Below are positions 1 to 9,489 of a stretch of 64,000 nucleotides of DNA, piece after piece (the stretch's first letter is position 1; every line of letters starts with the position of its first letter). Below the pieces are notes generated by a model. That model was not told the origin of the DNA. It ran no database searches and was given only the letters and a program-made list of their open reading frames with translations. The DNA is taken from assembly GCA_029558435.1 (NCBI GenBank), contig JAKQEZ010000523.1, forward strand, positions 1 to 64,000, in the 5' to 3' direction. The position numbers and the translations under genes were made by a program. Source of the stretch: Bacteroidota bacterium. GTDB lineage: Bacteria > Bacteroidota > Bacteroidia > Flavobacteriales > Crocinitomicaceae.

Positions 1-2
1 GG

Positions 3-152
3 AACAACGATTGTGGTATCATTGTCAACTCTTCGCGCGGTATCATTTATGCATCAAATGGACTTGATTTTGCCCAAAAAGCAGCCGAAAGTGCACAACA
101 AATGCAAGCAGAAATGCGTCAAATCTTACTTCAAAAAGGATTTATTGATTAG
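3..152 (+). CDS. pyrF: Orotidine 5'-phosphate decarboxylase, C-terminal fragment
   Basis: This is the last 49 codons of a gene that starts before the window; the frame is open from base 3 to a TAG at 150-152. The fragment contains GIIVNSSRGIIYAS, which matches the phosphate-binding end of the OMP decarboxylase barrel (subfamily 2, usually about 270 residues), followed by the usual C-terminal helix (FAQKAAESAQQMQAEM). The enzyme makes UMP from OMP, the last step of de novo pyrimidine synthesis in the cytoplasm. Its 3' end overlaps the convergent hydrolase gene by 11 bases. The active-site Lys/Asp motif lies outside the window, so the call rests on the C-terminal motif alone. Confidence 0.82.
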   Translation, partial: NNDCGIIVNSSRGIIYASNGLDFAQKAAESAQQMQAEMRQILLQKGFID

Positions 153-963
153 AAATAGTGGTCGCTATCATTTGAACAACTTTAGCAAACGTTTCGGGCA
201 TTTCATTTTCTGTCCAAGGTTCTTTGGTGTCAAAAGTGTGCGCTGTTCCTTCAATGTTGTAATAAGTACCGTTGGTCCATTCTGCCACTAATTTGCCTTC
301 CCAAGGTTCTACCGATGTGTCGTCGCTTCCATGGTAAACAAATACAGGTTTCTGCAACTTTTTTGCGGCTATTTCAATGGTTAATTCTTCTTGATGTGCC
401 AAAAAATCTTCGTATTGACAAAAATAGTGCGGTAATTCGGTGCCTGTTCTACTGTTTTTATGAAAATAAACACCCGTCTTTTTCCATTCCTCCATTTTTT
501 CACCTTTTGGAAAACGTGATGCAATGTCCGAAATGGGAGCTAAACAATGAATTTGCTTTACTCGCTCATCGTTTCCGCTCAAAATAACCGCACCACCACC
601 ACGCGAATGTCCAACTAAGATGAATTTTTTGAACCCATGTGTTTTTTCTAGGTGATCTAAAAAATACTGCAAATCGCGCAATTCTTTTAAATATCCGCCA
701 TTTCCAAAAGCTTCTAAATCCACAAATTCAGTTGAGTGTTCAACAGTTGTGGCACTGTGCGTAATGGTAAACTTGGCAAACGAATAACCATTATTTGCAA
801 TTGCATCGCCCATTAAATTCCAACAACCCCAATCTTTGTAGCCCGTGTAGCCGTGCATAAACACAACAAGAGCTTGGTCTTTTGAGTCATCAACTAAAAA
901 CAAGTCATACAACGATGAACGGTTGTCAGAACCTTGGTAAATTAAATTCGTATATTTTTTCAT
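142..963 (-). CDS. Alpha/beta hydrolase, probable serine esterase
   Basis: A 273-residue cytoplasmic protein with no signal peptide. It shows the alpha/beta hydrolase order of motifs: oxyanion-hole HGYTG at residues 37-41, nucleophile elbow GHSRGG with Ser120, an acid in HGSDD (Asp214 or Asp215) and His242 in GTAHTF. This matches the prolyl oligopeptidase/dienelactone hydrolase-like part of the superfamily. The substrate cannot be read from the sequence; an ester or short peptide is likely. The gene lies downstream of kbl on the same strand, but a terminator hairpin sits between them, so it may have its own promoter. The ATG start at 963 directly follows that hairpin. Confidence 0.8.
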   Translation of the reverse strand: MKKYTNLIYQGSDNRSSLYDLFLVDDSKDQALVVFMHGYTGYKDWGCWNLMGDAIANNGYSFAKFTITHSATTVEHSTEFVDLEAFGNGGYLKELRDLQYFLDHLEKTHGFKKFILVGHSRGGGAVILSGNDERVKQIHCLAPISDIASRFPKGEKMEEWKKTGVYFHKNSRTGTELPHYFCQYEDFLAHQEELTIEIAAKKLQKPVFVYHGSDDTSVEPWEGKLVAEWTNGTYYNIEGTAHTFDTKEPWTENEMPETFAKVVQMIATTISNQ

Positions 964-966
964 AAC

Positions 967-992
967 AAAAAAGGCTCCTCGATGGAGCCTTT
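967..992 (-). terminator. Intrinsic terminator after kbl
   Basis: On the minus strand a perfect 9-bp stem (AAAGGCTCC paired with GGAGCCTTT, arms 984-992 and 970-978) encloses a 5-nt loop and runs into a T tract. It lies 4 nt past the kbl stop codon and just before the start of the hydrolase gene. Confidence 0.85.
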
Positions 993-995
993 GTC

Positions 996-2186
996 TTATT
1001 TGATAACACCTAGATTTTTTCCTACTTTGATAAACGCGTTGATTGCTTTGTCCAAATCTTCTTTGGTGTGAGCAGCCGATATTTGCGTTCTGATGCGTGC
1101 TTGCCCCTTAGCAACAACAGGGTAGAAGAAGCCAATTGCATACACCCCTTCTTTTAACAATTCATCTGCAAATTGTTGTGATAATGCTGCATCATACAAC
1201 ATAATTGGCACAATTGGAGAATCGCCTGGTTTGATGTCAAAACCTGCTTCAATAATGTGTTTTTTGAAATAGTTGGTATTTTCTTCCAATCGGTCTCTTA
1301 ATTCTGTTGTTGAGCTCAACAAATCAAATACTTTATTGGCAGCACCAACAATTGATGGAGCAAGTGAATTGGAAAACAAATAAGGACGAGAACGTTGACG
1401 CAACATATCGATAATTTCTTTTTTACCAGTTGTGTAACCACCCATGGCGCCACCCAATGCTTTTCCTAAAGTTCCGGTGATGATGTCCACACGATTCATA
1501 CAGTTGTGGTATTCTGGAACACCACGTCCCGTTTTACCAATAAATCCAGCAGAGTGACATTCATCGGTCATCACCAACGCATCGTATTTGTCGGCCAAAT
1601 CACAAATTTCATTCATTTTTGCAATGTCACCATCCATAGAGAACACACCATCAGTAACAATAATGCGGTGACGTTGTGCTTGTGCTTTTTTCAACTGTTC
1701 TTCCAAATCAGCCATATCCGAATGCTTGTAACGGTAACGTTGCGCTTTGCACAAACGAATACCATCAATAATTGACGCGTGGTTCAATTCATCTGAAATA
1801 ATCGCATCTTCTTCACCAAACAAAGGTTCAAAAACTCCTCCATTGGCATCAAAGGCAGCAGCATATAAAATTGTATCTTCAGTTCCGTAAAATTTAGCAA
1901 TTTTAGCTTCCAATTCTTTGTGAATATCTTGTGTTCCGCAAATAAAACGAACAGATGACATTCCAAAACCATGCGTGTCTAAAGTTTCTTTTGCCGCTTG
2001 AATAACTTCTGGATGCGAGGATAACCCAAGATAGTTGTTGGCACACATAATTACTACGTTGTCGCCAGTACTCACTTGCACATTAGCACCTTGTGGACTA
2101 GTAATAATACGCTCGCGTTTGTAAATTCCTCCTTCTTCAATAGCTTTCAATTCAGATGCTAAAAAGTCTTTCATTTTACCGTACAT
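996..2186 (-). CDS. kbl: Glycine C-acetyltransferase (2-amino-3-ketobutyrate CoA ligase)
   Basis: A 396-residue PLP enzyme of the alpha-oxoamine synthase family, the same length as E. coli Kbl. It cleaves 2-amino-3-ketobutyrate with CoA to glycine and acetyl-CoA, the second step of threonine breakdown. Visible motifs are [10 protein letters not shown] (Asp208 and His211 contact PLP) and [14 protein letters not shown], where Lys242 should form the Schiff base. The N-terminal [10 protein letters not shown] is typical of Kbl rather than BioF, HemA or serine palmitoyltransferase. The gene follows hldD by 36 nt on the same strand and ends at a strong terminator. No threonine dehydrogenase gene is visible nearby. 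Confidence 0.93.
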   Translation of the reverse strand: MYGKMKDFLASELKAIEEGGIYKRERIITSPQGANVQVSTGDNVVIMCANNYLGLSSHPEVIQAAKETLDTHGFGMSSVRFICGTQDIHKELEAKIAKFYGTEDTILYAAAFDANGGVFEPLFGEEDAIISDELNHASIIDGIRLCKAQRYRYKHSDMADLEEQLKKAQAQRHRIIVTDGVFSMDGDIAKMNEICDLADKYDALVMTDECHSAGFIGKTGRGVPEYHNCMNRVDIITGTLGKALGGAMGGYTTGKKEIIDMLRQRSRPYLFSNSLAPSIVGAANKVFDLLSSTTELRDRLEENTNYFKKHIIEAGFDIKPGDSPIVPIMLYDAALSQQFADELLKEGVYAIGFFYPVVAKGQARIRTQISAAHTKEDLDKAINAFIKVGKNLGVIK

Positions 2187-2222
2187 AATTCTTTGTTTTT
2201 GTGGAGTAAATCCGAATAATTA

Positions 2223-3188
2223 TTAATAATATTTTTCTGCAGAAAGGTAGTTTTCTACATAATCTGCAACACCTTCTTCTAATGTATAAAACGGTTTGTT
2301 ATAACCTTGTGCAATCAATTTAGACATGTCGGCCTCTGTGAAATATTGGTATTTATCACGAATATCGGCAGGCGTGTCAATAAATGAAATGTGTTCTTCT
2401 TTGTTGAGTGCTTTGAATGTGTTTTTTGCTAAATCTAAAAATGTGCGTGCTTTTCCAGAACCTAAGTTATAAATTCCGCTTTGCGGTTTATTTTCCATTA
2501 AGAATTTACAAACACTAATTACGTCTTTAACATATACAAAATCACGCAATTGTCCACCATCACTATAGTTTGGATTGTGTGAACGGAACAATTTCATCTC
2601 TCCCGTTTTCATGATTTGATGGAAAGCATGAAAAATAACGCTAGCCATTCTGCCTTTGTGGTATTCGTTGGGTCCGTAAACATTAAAAAACTTCAATCCA
2701 GCCCAAAACGGAGGAAAAGCAGTTTGTTTCAACACCCACTTATCAAAATTATTTTTAGAATCACCATAAGGATTTAATGGTTGCAACTTTTCAATGATAG
2801 CATGATCGTCCTTGTAGCCAAATTCTCCTAAACCATAAGTGGCAGCAGAACTAGCATAAACAAGAGGAATTTGATGTTCAACACATGTTTTCCAAACTTC
2901 TTGCGAAAAACGCTCGTTCAATTCGTCAAAAATAGCTTTGTTAAACTCTGTTGTGTCTGTTCGTGCACCGATGTGAAAAACAAAATCTATTTCAGAAGCA
3001 AAATCTTTGAACCAAGCATTGAAATCATTGCGAGAAACTTTAGCGGCAATGGTCTTACCTACCAAATTTTGGGCTTTTTCGGTTTTAGAAAAATCATCCA
3101 CCACTACGATATCAGGATACCCCTCCTGATTAAGATAACTAACCAAGCAACTTCCTATAAAACCCGCTGCTCCTGTAACTACTATCAT
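2223..3188 (-). CDS. hldD: ADP-L-glycero-D-manno-heptose 6-epimerase
   Basis: A 321-residue extended short-chain dehydrogenase. It has the NAD(P)-binding GAAGFIG at residues 6-12 and the catalytic Tyr141-x-x-x-Lys145 pair. YASSAATYG, FFNVYGPNEYHKGRMAS and RDFVYVKDV match HldD (RfaD) closely, including the family-specific GHKG/YHKG stretch. HldD inverts C6 of ADP-D-glycero-manno-heptose to supply L,D-heptose for the LPS core. It lies upstream of kbl, so the bacterial SDR-type threonine dehydrogenase was considered, but the sequence fits HldD far better. The gap to the upstream kinase gene is only 11 nt, suggesting a kinase-hldD-kbl transcript. Confidence 0.88.
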   Translation of the reverse strand: MIVVTGAAGFIGSCLVSYLNQEGYPDIVVVDDFSKTEKAQNLVGKTIAAKVSRNDFNAWFKDFASEIDFVFHIGARTDTTEFNKAIFDELNERFSQEVWKTCVEHQIPLVYASSAATYGLGEFGYKDDHAIIEKLQPLNPYGDSKNNFDKWVLKQTAFPPFWAGLKFFNVYGPNEYHKGRMASVIFHAFHQIMKTGEMKLFRSHNPNYSDGGQLRDFVYVKDVISVCKFLMENKPQSGIYNLGSGKARTFLDLAKNTFKALNKEEHISFIDTPADIRDKYQYFTEADMSKLIAQGYNKPFYTLEEGVADYVENYLSAEKYY

Positions 3189-3199
3189 TTATTGTTGTA

Positions 3200-3814
3200 T
3201 TAAAATAAACCGTGAATTTCTGCATCTATTGAATTGATAATTTTCCCTAAATCTTCTTGATTTTCTGGGAAGTTATTGTTATCAATGTCAACAATTAAAA
3301 GTTTTCCTTTGTCATAAGTAGAAATCCAAGCTTCGTAGCGCTCGTTTAAGCGTTTCAAATAATCCAAACGGATGCTTTCTTCGTAATCGCGACCGCGTTG
3401 TTGAATATGGCTCACCAATGTAGGCACACTTGCACGCAAATAAATCAATAAATCGGGAGCAGAAACAAATGAATCCATCAAATTGAACAATGAAAAATAG
3501 TTTTCAAAATCACGCGTTGTCATTAACCCCATTGAATGGAGGTTAGGCGCAAAAATGAACGCATCTTCATAAATTGTTCTGTCTTGAACCACACTGGTAT
3601 TTGATTGTTTAATTTCTTGAATTTGTGTAAAACGCGAATTCAAGTAATAAATTTGAAGGTTGAACGACCAACGTTGCATGTCTTCATAAAAATCATTTAA
3701 GTAAGGATTTTGTTCAACATCTTCAAAATGAGTATCCCAACCATAATGTTTTGCCAACATTTGTGTTAACGTTGTTTTTCCAGATCCAATATTTCCAGCG
3801 ATTGCAATGTGCAT
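3200..3814 (-). CDS. Deoxynucleoside kinase (deoxyadenosine/deoxyguanosine kinase type)
   Basis: A 204-residue P-loop kinase. The Walker A motif GNIGSGKTTL begins at residue 7. The QDRTIYEDAFIFA stretch carries the DR[ST] signature (DRT here), and the lid-like arginines in QQRGRDYE are also typical of the dNK family. These enzymes phosphorylate deoxynucleosides with ATP for nucleotide salvage. I chose the ATG at 3814; the frame extends two codons further to a TTG, but the ATG places the beta strand and P-loop at the usual distance. Which deoxynucleoside is used cannot be told from sequence. It is probably co-transcribed with hldD and kbl. Confidence 0.85.
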   Translation of the reverse strand: MHIAIAGNIGSGKTTLTQMLAKHYGWDTHFEDVEQNPYLNDFYEDMQRWSFNLQIYYLNSRFTQIQEIKQSNTSVVQDRTIYEDAFIFAPNLHSMGLMTTRDFENYFSLFNLMDSFVSAPDLLIYLRASVPTLVSHIQQRGRDYEESIRLDYLKRLNERYEAWISTYDKGKLLIVDIDNNNFPENQEDLGKIINSIDAEIHGLF

Positions 3815-3900
3815 AATCAATTAATTTGAGAGGTTAAATTTACAATAATTGAACAAATTAGCAAATTGAAATTTGTCAAATCTTTTTTAAATCACATAAT

Positions 3901-5463
3901 TCATTTTTTTCGACGTGCTAAAATGAATAAAAACGGTGCTAATATAAGGGCTAAAAATGAAGTGTAACCACTAACAAATGAATAAAAGTTAGAGTTTTCT
4001 TTCACATCAATTTTTGCTTCCAATAAGCCTGTGTCGTTGAATTTTTTTTCTTGAATTGCAACACCGTTTTTGTCAACAATTGCCGAAATTCCGTTGTTGG
4101 AGCTTTTAACAATTGCACAAGCATTTTGGGCAGCTATGGATTTAAGTATATTGAAATAAATTCTGGAGCCAATTGGGCTTGTGTTCCAATGCTCATTTCC
4201 CGAAAGTGCAATAAAACCTACATCCTCACTCATTTTTGAGGTAAAATGAGGATAGCAAATTTCATAACACAATAGGGGCGAATAAGAAACTCCATTTTGC
4301 AAGCGTAACACATTGAAATCATTTTTATTTTCCGCATAATAATTAGGATTTCCAACCACGGTAATCAATTTTTTTAAGAATGGAAATTGATTGACATAGG
4401 GAATTTGTTCTTGAAATGGAACAAAAATTTCTTTACTTCTGTATTCAATGGCTTTTTGCGAAGTAAGAATGAATGACATATTATATACATAATAATAATA
4501 GTTGTTGGTTGCATCATAGTTCAATTGTTTGTCAGTAGTATCTTTTCCTAAAGCATATAAATTGGCACCAAAAATCAATGATAAATTTGGATACGGCACT
4601 AATTTTTGTTGAAGTGAATCAACGTTGGGGTTAAAATTTAATTCATGTGCCCATCCTAAATTAGTAATCACTGTTTCTGGCCATACCAAAGCTGATGTTT
4701 CTTTGGATACGTTTTTGGATAAATTCCACAACGAATCGATGATTTCTGTTGGCCGTAATGCATAATTGTAATTCAACGGATTGAAATTAGTGTGCAAAGC
4801 AGCCACTTTTATTTGCTTAGAAGAAGAATGAGAAGAATTAAAAAGCAAACCTAAAAATAGAGGAGTTATAAGCACAACTACTAAGGCGACTAGTTGTTTT
4901 ACATAGTTTTTTCTGTTAATTAGAAGCTTGAAAAGAAAAAAATTGGTCAACAATATCCACAAACTTCCTCCTTCAATTCCAATTATTGAGTAGCTTTTTA
5001 TTAGTAGAGGTACATCGCCAAAAGCTGTTCCAAGTATATAAAATGGACTTAACAAAGGCAAGTTCTGCATTAAATATTCAAATAGCAACCAAGCCAGTAG
5101 GATATAGTAAAAAGCAAATTCCATTTTCGAGGATTTGAGAAGATAAAGTATAGGAGTTAAAATAATAACAAAAATAAATGAATGAGTTAATACTGCTAAA
5201 TAAAAAGTATCAAAAGTGACGCCTTTGAGCCAAAACATTTGCGTAAAAACCCATCCTAACTTGAATAAATAAATATAGAATAAAACAATAAAGGCATTCT
5301 TTTTTTCTGATTTTATTATTTCATGAAGACCAATAAATAATGGAGTTATTGCAATGAATAGCAGGGGAGATGCTCCTTGCAAATTCCAAACCGCCCAGCT
5401 TAAAAATGTGGAGGCAAGGAGTGTGATTGTAAGTTTTGAATAGAAATTAAGTTGAATTTTCAT
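3901..5463 (-). CDS. lnt: Apolipoprotein N-acyltransferase
   Basis: A 520-residue inner-membrane enzyme. The first 210 residues hold about six hydrophobic segments; a periplasmic carbon-nitrogen hydrolase domain follows; a last membrane helix lies near residues 497-515. The nitrilase-type triad is present: Glu263 in WPETVITN, Lys344 in YRSKEIFVPF and Cys399 in LLCYEICYP. Lnt adds the third acyl chain to the N-terminal cysteine of lipoproteins, the last step after Lgt and LspA. Several lipoproteins in this window would be substrates. It stands alone, 86 nt upstream of the kinase gene, and is divergent from the small exported protein gene at 5591. Confidence 0.9.
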   Translation of the reverse strand: MKIQLNFYSKLTITLLASTFLSWAVWNLQGASPLLFIAITPLFIGLHEIIKSEKKNAFIVLFYIYLFKLGWVFTQMFWLKGVTFDTFYLAVLTHSFIFVIILTPILYLLKSSKMEFAFYYILLAWLLFEYLMQNLPLLSPFYILGTAFGDVPLLIKSYSIIGIEGGSLWILLTNFFLFKLLINRKNYVKQLVALVVVLITPLFLGLLFNSSHSSSKQIKVAALHTNFNPLNYNYALRPTEIIDSLWNLSKNVSKETSALVWPETVITNLGWAHELNFNPNVDSLQQKLVPYPNLSLIFGANLYALGKDTTDKQLNYDATNNYYYYVYNMSFILTSQKAIEYRSKEIFVPFQEQIPYVNQFPFLKKLITVVGNPNYYAENKNDFNVLRLQNGVSYSPLLCYEICYPHFTSKMSEDVGFIALSGNEHWNTSPIGSRIYFNILKSIAAQNACAIVKSSNNGISAIVDKNGVAIQEKKFNDTGLLEAKIDVKENSNFYSFVSGYTSFLALILAPFLFILARRKK

Positions 5464-5485
5464 AGTAAAAGCAAATATATCATTT

Positions 5486-5518
5486 TTGTAACAACAAAGA
5501 AATAAATTTCTATATTAG
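5486..5518 (+). promoter_or_regulatory. Possible Bacteroidota promoter for the gene at 5591
   Basis: TTG at 5486-5488 and TATATTAG at 5511-5518 are spaced by 22 nt. The downstream box matches five of the six fixed bases of TAnnTTTG. Transcription would start near 5523, giving a leader of about 68 nt that contains a hairpin. The match is imperfect in an AT-rich region. Confidence 0.35.
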
Positions 5519-5529
5519 CCAAAGATTTT

Positions 5530-5560
5530 AGATGCAACCAATTAAAAAACCGTTGCGTCT
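5530..5560 (+). other. Leader hairpin upstream of the exported protein gene
   Basis: AGATGCAAC (5530-5538) can pair with GTTGCGTCT (5552-5560) with one G-U pair and a 13-nt A-rich loop. No T run follows, so it is not a typical terminator. It lies 30 nt before the ATG at 5591 and may stabilise the mRNA or control translation. I recognise no known RNA family. Confidence 0.4.
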
Positions 5561-5590
5561 GAAATACAAAAATAAAACTATTAACTTATT

Positions 5591-5980
5591 ATGAGAATTA
5601 AAAAATTACTAGCTACTACTTGGGCAATTATGGCAATTTGTGCAAGTTCAGTATTGTTTGCTCAAGTGCAAAATCCAATTTCATCGGGTACTTACAAAGT
5701 GACTCAAGGTAAAAACTTTGATAAGGTTGTTGTGGAAGACCAAAAAATTGTTTCTTATAACCAAGAGAAACCGTTGTATGCCTTCTTTATCGTTGAAGAA
5801 AAACTAGGGCAATACATTCTAGAAATAACAGCCCCAAATCAACAATCGGTGGATGTAAATCCTAAAAGAGACAGACGTTTGGTTGTTGCTAAAATAGAAT
5901 ATAAAGACGAAAAAACATGTCAGTTGTCGTTAGCTTACCCTAACGGTGCTAGAGAAAAAATTACGTTAGAAAAAATGTAA
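5591..5980 (+). CDS. Small exported protein of unknown function
   Basis: A 129-residue protein with a clear Sec signal peptide: MRIKK, a hydrophobic stretch, then SSVLFAQ with likely cleavage after residue 24 or 25. The mature part of about 105 residues is rich in beta-forming sequence and charged residues and has one cysteine (KTCQLSL). There is no lipobox and no sorting domain, so it is probably periplasmic. I do not recognise the family. It lies 42 nt upstream of the large T9SS cargo gene on the same strand and may be co-transcribed with it, which is the only functional hint. Confidence 0.7.
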   Translation: MRIKKLLATTWAIMAICASSVLFAQVQNPISSGTYKVTQGKNFDKVVVEDQKIVSYNQEKPLYAFFIVEEKLGQYILEITAPNQQSVDVNPKRDRRLVVAKIEYKDEKTCQLSLAYPNGAREKITLEKM

Positions 5981-6022
5981 TTTCAGTTTTACTACAATAC
6001 TATTATTAATACTCAAAAAAAT

Positions 6023-9000
6023 ATGAAAGCTTTTGTAAGATTTATCCTTTTATTAATTTCTGTTGCTATTACTCAATTAGCTGTAGCTTCTGGTTCGTCA
6101 TTTGTACCACCTCCTTCAGGTTTGCCACCGTGTGCTGTGAATCCTGCGCCAGGGAATACAGCGTGTATTGCAACACCTATTTGTAATCCACATGGTTTTT
6201 GTGGGACAACTTCAAGTACTTATGGGGCAAATTATTGGTCGCAATTAAATAGTGCTTTTTGTGGTTCAATAGAAAACAATGCATTCTTATCCTTTACTGC
6301 AGAGTCCTCTACCATCTCTTTTGATGCTTATGTATATAATTGTTATAGTGATGAAGCAATTCAAATTATGATTTTTTCGGCTGCCAATTGTAGTAGCGGG
6401 CCAGTTGTAAGCCATGTTTGTGTGAATGAAATGTATGCGCAAAACACACCCTATAATGTAACTGCAAACGGATTGACACCCGGAAATCAATACTATATTA
6501 TGATTGATGGTTTTGGAGGTGATGTTTGTGACTACACTTTTGTCGCAACAGATGGTGTGGCAATCCCACTTGGATTGGATGTAGGCAATAACGTTACATT
6601 ATGTACAGGTGAAAGTATTACAGTTACAGCTTATGGAGGTGATGGAACTTACACATGGGATCCTTCACCAAATCTAAGCGCAACAAGTGGTGCAACAGTA
6701 ACAATTACGCCGCCAACAACACCTGGTACTTATACATATACGGTTCATTCTCAAGGAGGTGTGGCAGGATGTCCAACTTCAAACGATTATACTTTAACAA
6801 TTACCGTTCAAAGTTGTTGTGCTATATTAAGTAACAATGTTTCGTTGCATAACTGTGATGCCGTCAATGGCGTGTATTCTGTGGATGGAACGATTACAAT
6901 AAATCCTCCTGGTTCTTTGGTGGGTGATTTAGTCGTGAAAGATTGTACAGGAAACCTTACACTTATTCCTCTTGGCTCTACACCTTATAATTATACACTA
7001 ACAGGTTTGAGTCTTGCTTCGCCAACGTGTAATATTGAAGTATATTTTTCTGGTTCAGCAGAATGTGCAACAGCACAAACACATATTTTAACTTATACAG
7101 CGCCGTCAACAGCAACACCAACATTTAATCCTATTTCTGCATGTGAAGGTGCAGCGGCACCAACTTTACCAAGTGTTTCAAATGAAGGAATTTCAGGAAC
7201 TTGGTCGCCTGCAACAATTAATACATCAATTGTTGGATCAACACCATACACATTTACGCCTTCTGCAGGTGTGTGTGCTCCTCCTGCCGTATTAAATGTT
7301 AATATCATTGCAGAACCAAATGTAACTGTTGTTTCTCCTGCAGTATTTAACTGTTTAGATCCAACAACTAACACTTTCCAACTTTCTGGATCCTCGGCCA
7401 CACCTGGCTCAACTCTCCAATGGACAGATATATATGGAGGGAACACTGGTTTTATTTCTGGACAAACAACCACGAGTCCAGTAGTTAACACCATTGGCTC
7501 CTATATTTTGACCGTAACAGGTCCAGCACCAAATTCATGTGTTAATTCTGATACTGTTGTCATTGTTGCTGGAGGTTATAATCCTATTGTTTCTATTGAT
7601 CCAGCAATTGATTTGGATTGTGCAACACCAACTACAACATTGGTTGGTCACGTGTCAAACTCTTCTGGTAACCAAACAGGATTGTCTTTTGGTTGGACAA
7701 CTACAAATGGAAATATGACAAGCAATCCAAATAGTGAAACAGTTGATATTAATAGCCCTGGAACTTATACATTAACGGCTACAGATATTGCTAGTACATG
7801 TGTTACTTCGCAAGTAATTCAAATAAATGGAGATTTAACACAACCAGTAATTGATGTGCAAACTCCTCTTGGAACTGTTGTAACTTGTACAAATCCAATC
7901 ATACCAATTGCAGCAAATTCTGATGCTGGAGTGAGTGGTACGTGGACAACCGCAGCACCTGGAAATATCATTAATGTGCTTGATTCTTTGGGATACAACA
8001 TTGCCAATGTCAATACAGCTGGTACTTATACATATAGCGTAACAAATCCAACAAATCATTGTAGTGCAACTCAAGTAGTAACAATTACAGTAAACAATAC
8101 ATTGCCAATTGCTAATGCTGGACCAGATATGGAAATTTGTCCTTCTGGAACAATTACTATTCAAGGTTCTGGAAGCACAACATCGGGTGGAACATTAGTT
8201 TATTCATGGGATGGAACGGATGGAAATGTAACAATGTATGATTTCTCAAACATTCCAACACCATCGGTGCCAACGGCAGCAACCTATATTTTACATGTTA
8301 CAGATCAAAGCAATGGCTGTTCTGCATCCGATACAATGTTGGCATACAATCAAATTGTACCTGTTATTTTTGCGGATACAACTGTTTGTGCAAGTTCATT
8401 TAATATCCCAGCTGATAGTATTCAAACAATTGCACTTGGTCAATGGTCTATGACACCTGCAAATAGCGGAACTTTTAGTCCATCAACTTCTGTATTGGCT
8501 CCAACATTTACACCTAATAACGGAGTGATAAATGTAACATTGACATACACCAATGGATGTGGATCAGATAATGCGAATTTAATTTTCGCACCTCAGCCAT
8601 CTGTTGCTACACCACCAGCATTTTCGTGTAACGATATGTCAGAAATATTAACATCCAACTCGTATGGGCCAGGAATTTGGACTGTTCAAGACAATCCATC
8701 AACTGCTTGGTTAGAAGATACAGCTTTAGTATTTGTTACTGGACCAACAACTAATGGAGGTTCGGTTAATGAAAATGTTATGGTATCTGTAATTCCAAAT
8801 GCAGGACAATATAATTTAACATTTACTGATAATACGTGTGGTTACTCTCAGCAAATTACACTTAACTTTGTTGATTATCCTTGGGTTGAGATCAACGATA
8901 CAACGTTGTGCTTGGGAGTTCAACATACATTAACTGCAAATGCATTCAACGCAACAGATTATTCATGGAATACGGGGGCTACAACCGAAAGCATTCAAGT

Positions 9001-9358
9001 TGCACAAACTGGAAACTACATTGTTACAGTAAGTAATCAATGTTATACAGCGATAGATACTGCTGTTATTACATTTAATGCGTGTGAAATTGAAGCTCCA
9101 AACGTTATTTCCATTTCATCACAAGCTGGAAACAATTTCTGGCATGTAAAAGCAGATGGGATTGCAGACTTTAATTGTATTATCTTAAACCGTTGGGGAA
9201 CTGTTGTTTTTGAATACAATGATGCCACAAGCGGTTGGGATGGAAAAGATAAACAAGGAAATTTGGTAACGGAAGGTGTTTATTTCTATAAAATTAATGC
9301 AACTAGAGAAGGAGGTGAAAAATTGGTGAAACAAGGCTTCATTCATGTAGTTCACTAG
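6023..9358 (+). CDS. Large secreted protein with gliding-motility type C-terminal (T9SS type B) domain
   Basis: A 1111-residue exported protein. Residues 1-22 form a signal peptide. The body is rich in Thr, Ser, Asn, Gly and Pro and resembles a chain of Ig-like, PKD-like modules with recurring phrases such as GTYTLTATD, GTYTYSVTN and ATYILHVTD. Residues from about 1025 to the end form a CHU_C/gliding-motility C-terminal domain, with NRWGTVVFEYND, GWDGKDKQGNLVTEGVYFY and a final GFIHVVH. This domain directs export through the type IX system as a type B cargo. Many paired cysteines fit an extracellular adhesin or surface filament. No catalytic domain is seen. Its last 330 residues resemble those of the next gene. 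Confidence 0.88.
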   Translation: MKAFVRFILLLISVAITQLAVASGSSFVPPPSGLPPCAVNPAPGNTACIATPICNPHGFCGTTSSTYGANYWSQLNSAFCGSIENNAFLSFTAESSTISFDAYVYNCYSDEAIQIMIFSAANCSSGPVVSHVCVNEMYAQNTPYNVTANGLTPGNQYYIMIDGFGGDVCDYTFVATDGVAIPLGLDVGNNVTLCTGESITVTAYGGDGTYTWDPSPNLSATSGATVTITPPTTPGTYTYTVHSQGGVAGCPTSNDYTLTITVQSCCAILSNNVSLHNCDAVNGVYSVDGTITINPPGSLVGDLVVKDCTGNLTLIPLGSTPYNYTLTGLSLASPTCNIEVYFSGSAECATAQTHILTYTAPSTATPTFNPISACEGAAAPTLPSVSNEGISGTWSPATINTSIVGSTPYTFTPSAGVCAPPAVLNVNIIAEPNVTVVSPAVFNCLDPTTNTFQLSGSSATPGSTLQWTDIYGGNTGFISGQTTTSPVVNTIGSYILTVTGPAPNSCVNSDTVVIVAGGYNPIVSIDPAIDLDCATPTTTLVGHVSNSSGNQTGLSFGWTTTNGNMTSNPNSETVDINSPGTYTLTATDIASTCVTSQVIQINGDLTQPVIDVQTPLGTVVTCTNPIIPIAANSDAGVSGTWTTAAPGNIINVLDSLGYNIANVNTAGTYTYSVTNPTNHCSATQVVTITVNNTLPIANAGPDMEICPSGTITIQGSGSTTSGGTLVYSWDGTDGNVTMYDFSNIPTPSVPTAATYILHVTDQSNGCSASDTMLAYNQIVPVIFADTTVCASSFNIPADSIQTIALGQWSMTPANSGTFSPSTSVLAPTFTPNNGVINVTLTYTNGCGSDNANLIFAPQPSVATPPAFSCNDMSEILTSNSYGPGIWTVQDNPSTAWLEDTALVFVTGPTTNGGSVNENVMVSVIPNAGQYNLTFTDNTCGYSQQITLNFVDYPWVEINDTTLCLGVQHTLTANAFNATDYSWNTGATTESIQVAQTGNYIVTVSNQCYTAIDTAVITFNACEIEAPNVISISSQAGNNFWHVKADGIADFNCIILNRWGTVVFEYNDATSGWDGKDKQGNLVTEGVYFYKINATREGGEKLVKQGFIHVVH

Positions 9359-9379
9359 TGTTATTATTTTAAATTTTTT

Positions 9380-9420
9380 AAAGGGGTAAATGAAAAAAAT
9401 AAACATTTATCCCTTTTTTT
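9380..9420 (+). terminator. Intrinsic terminator after the first T9SS cargo gene
   Basis: A 13-bp stem with one G-U pair (AAAGGGGTAAATG at 9380-9392 with CATTTATCCCTTT at 9404-9416) has an 11-nt A-rich loop and ends in a T run. It begins 21 nt after the stop codon at 9358. Confidence 0.88.
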
Positions 9421-9444
9421 ATTTTTTTCGCGCAACTATTTTGA

Positions 9445-9452
9445 TATTTTTG
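9445..9452 (+). promoter_or_regulatory. Promoter -7 box for the second T9SS cargo gene
   Basis: TATTTTTG matches TAnnTTTG exactly and is followed by TAGT. It lies between the upstream terminator and the ATG at 9490, giving a leader of about 30 nt. A clear TTG at -33 is not visible. The same TATTTTTGTAGT string recurs upstream of the genes at 45015 and (with TATTTTTGTAGTA) at 62394. Confidence 0.5.
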
Positions 9453-9489
9453 TAGTCTGTAGTTAAATTAATGATTAGAAATAGATATT

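Noticed and set aside
2223..3188. SDR-type L-threonine dehydrogenase next to kbl
   Set aside because: The neighbour kbl makes this tempting, but YASSAATYG, the YHKGRMAS stretch and the general alignment fit HldD, not the known flavobacterial threonine dehydrogenase.
7093..7494. 133-codon minus-strand open frame inside the first T9SS cargo gene
   Set aside because: Composition reflects the Thr/Ser/Pro-rich plus-strand codons; no motif or start signal.
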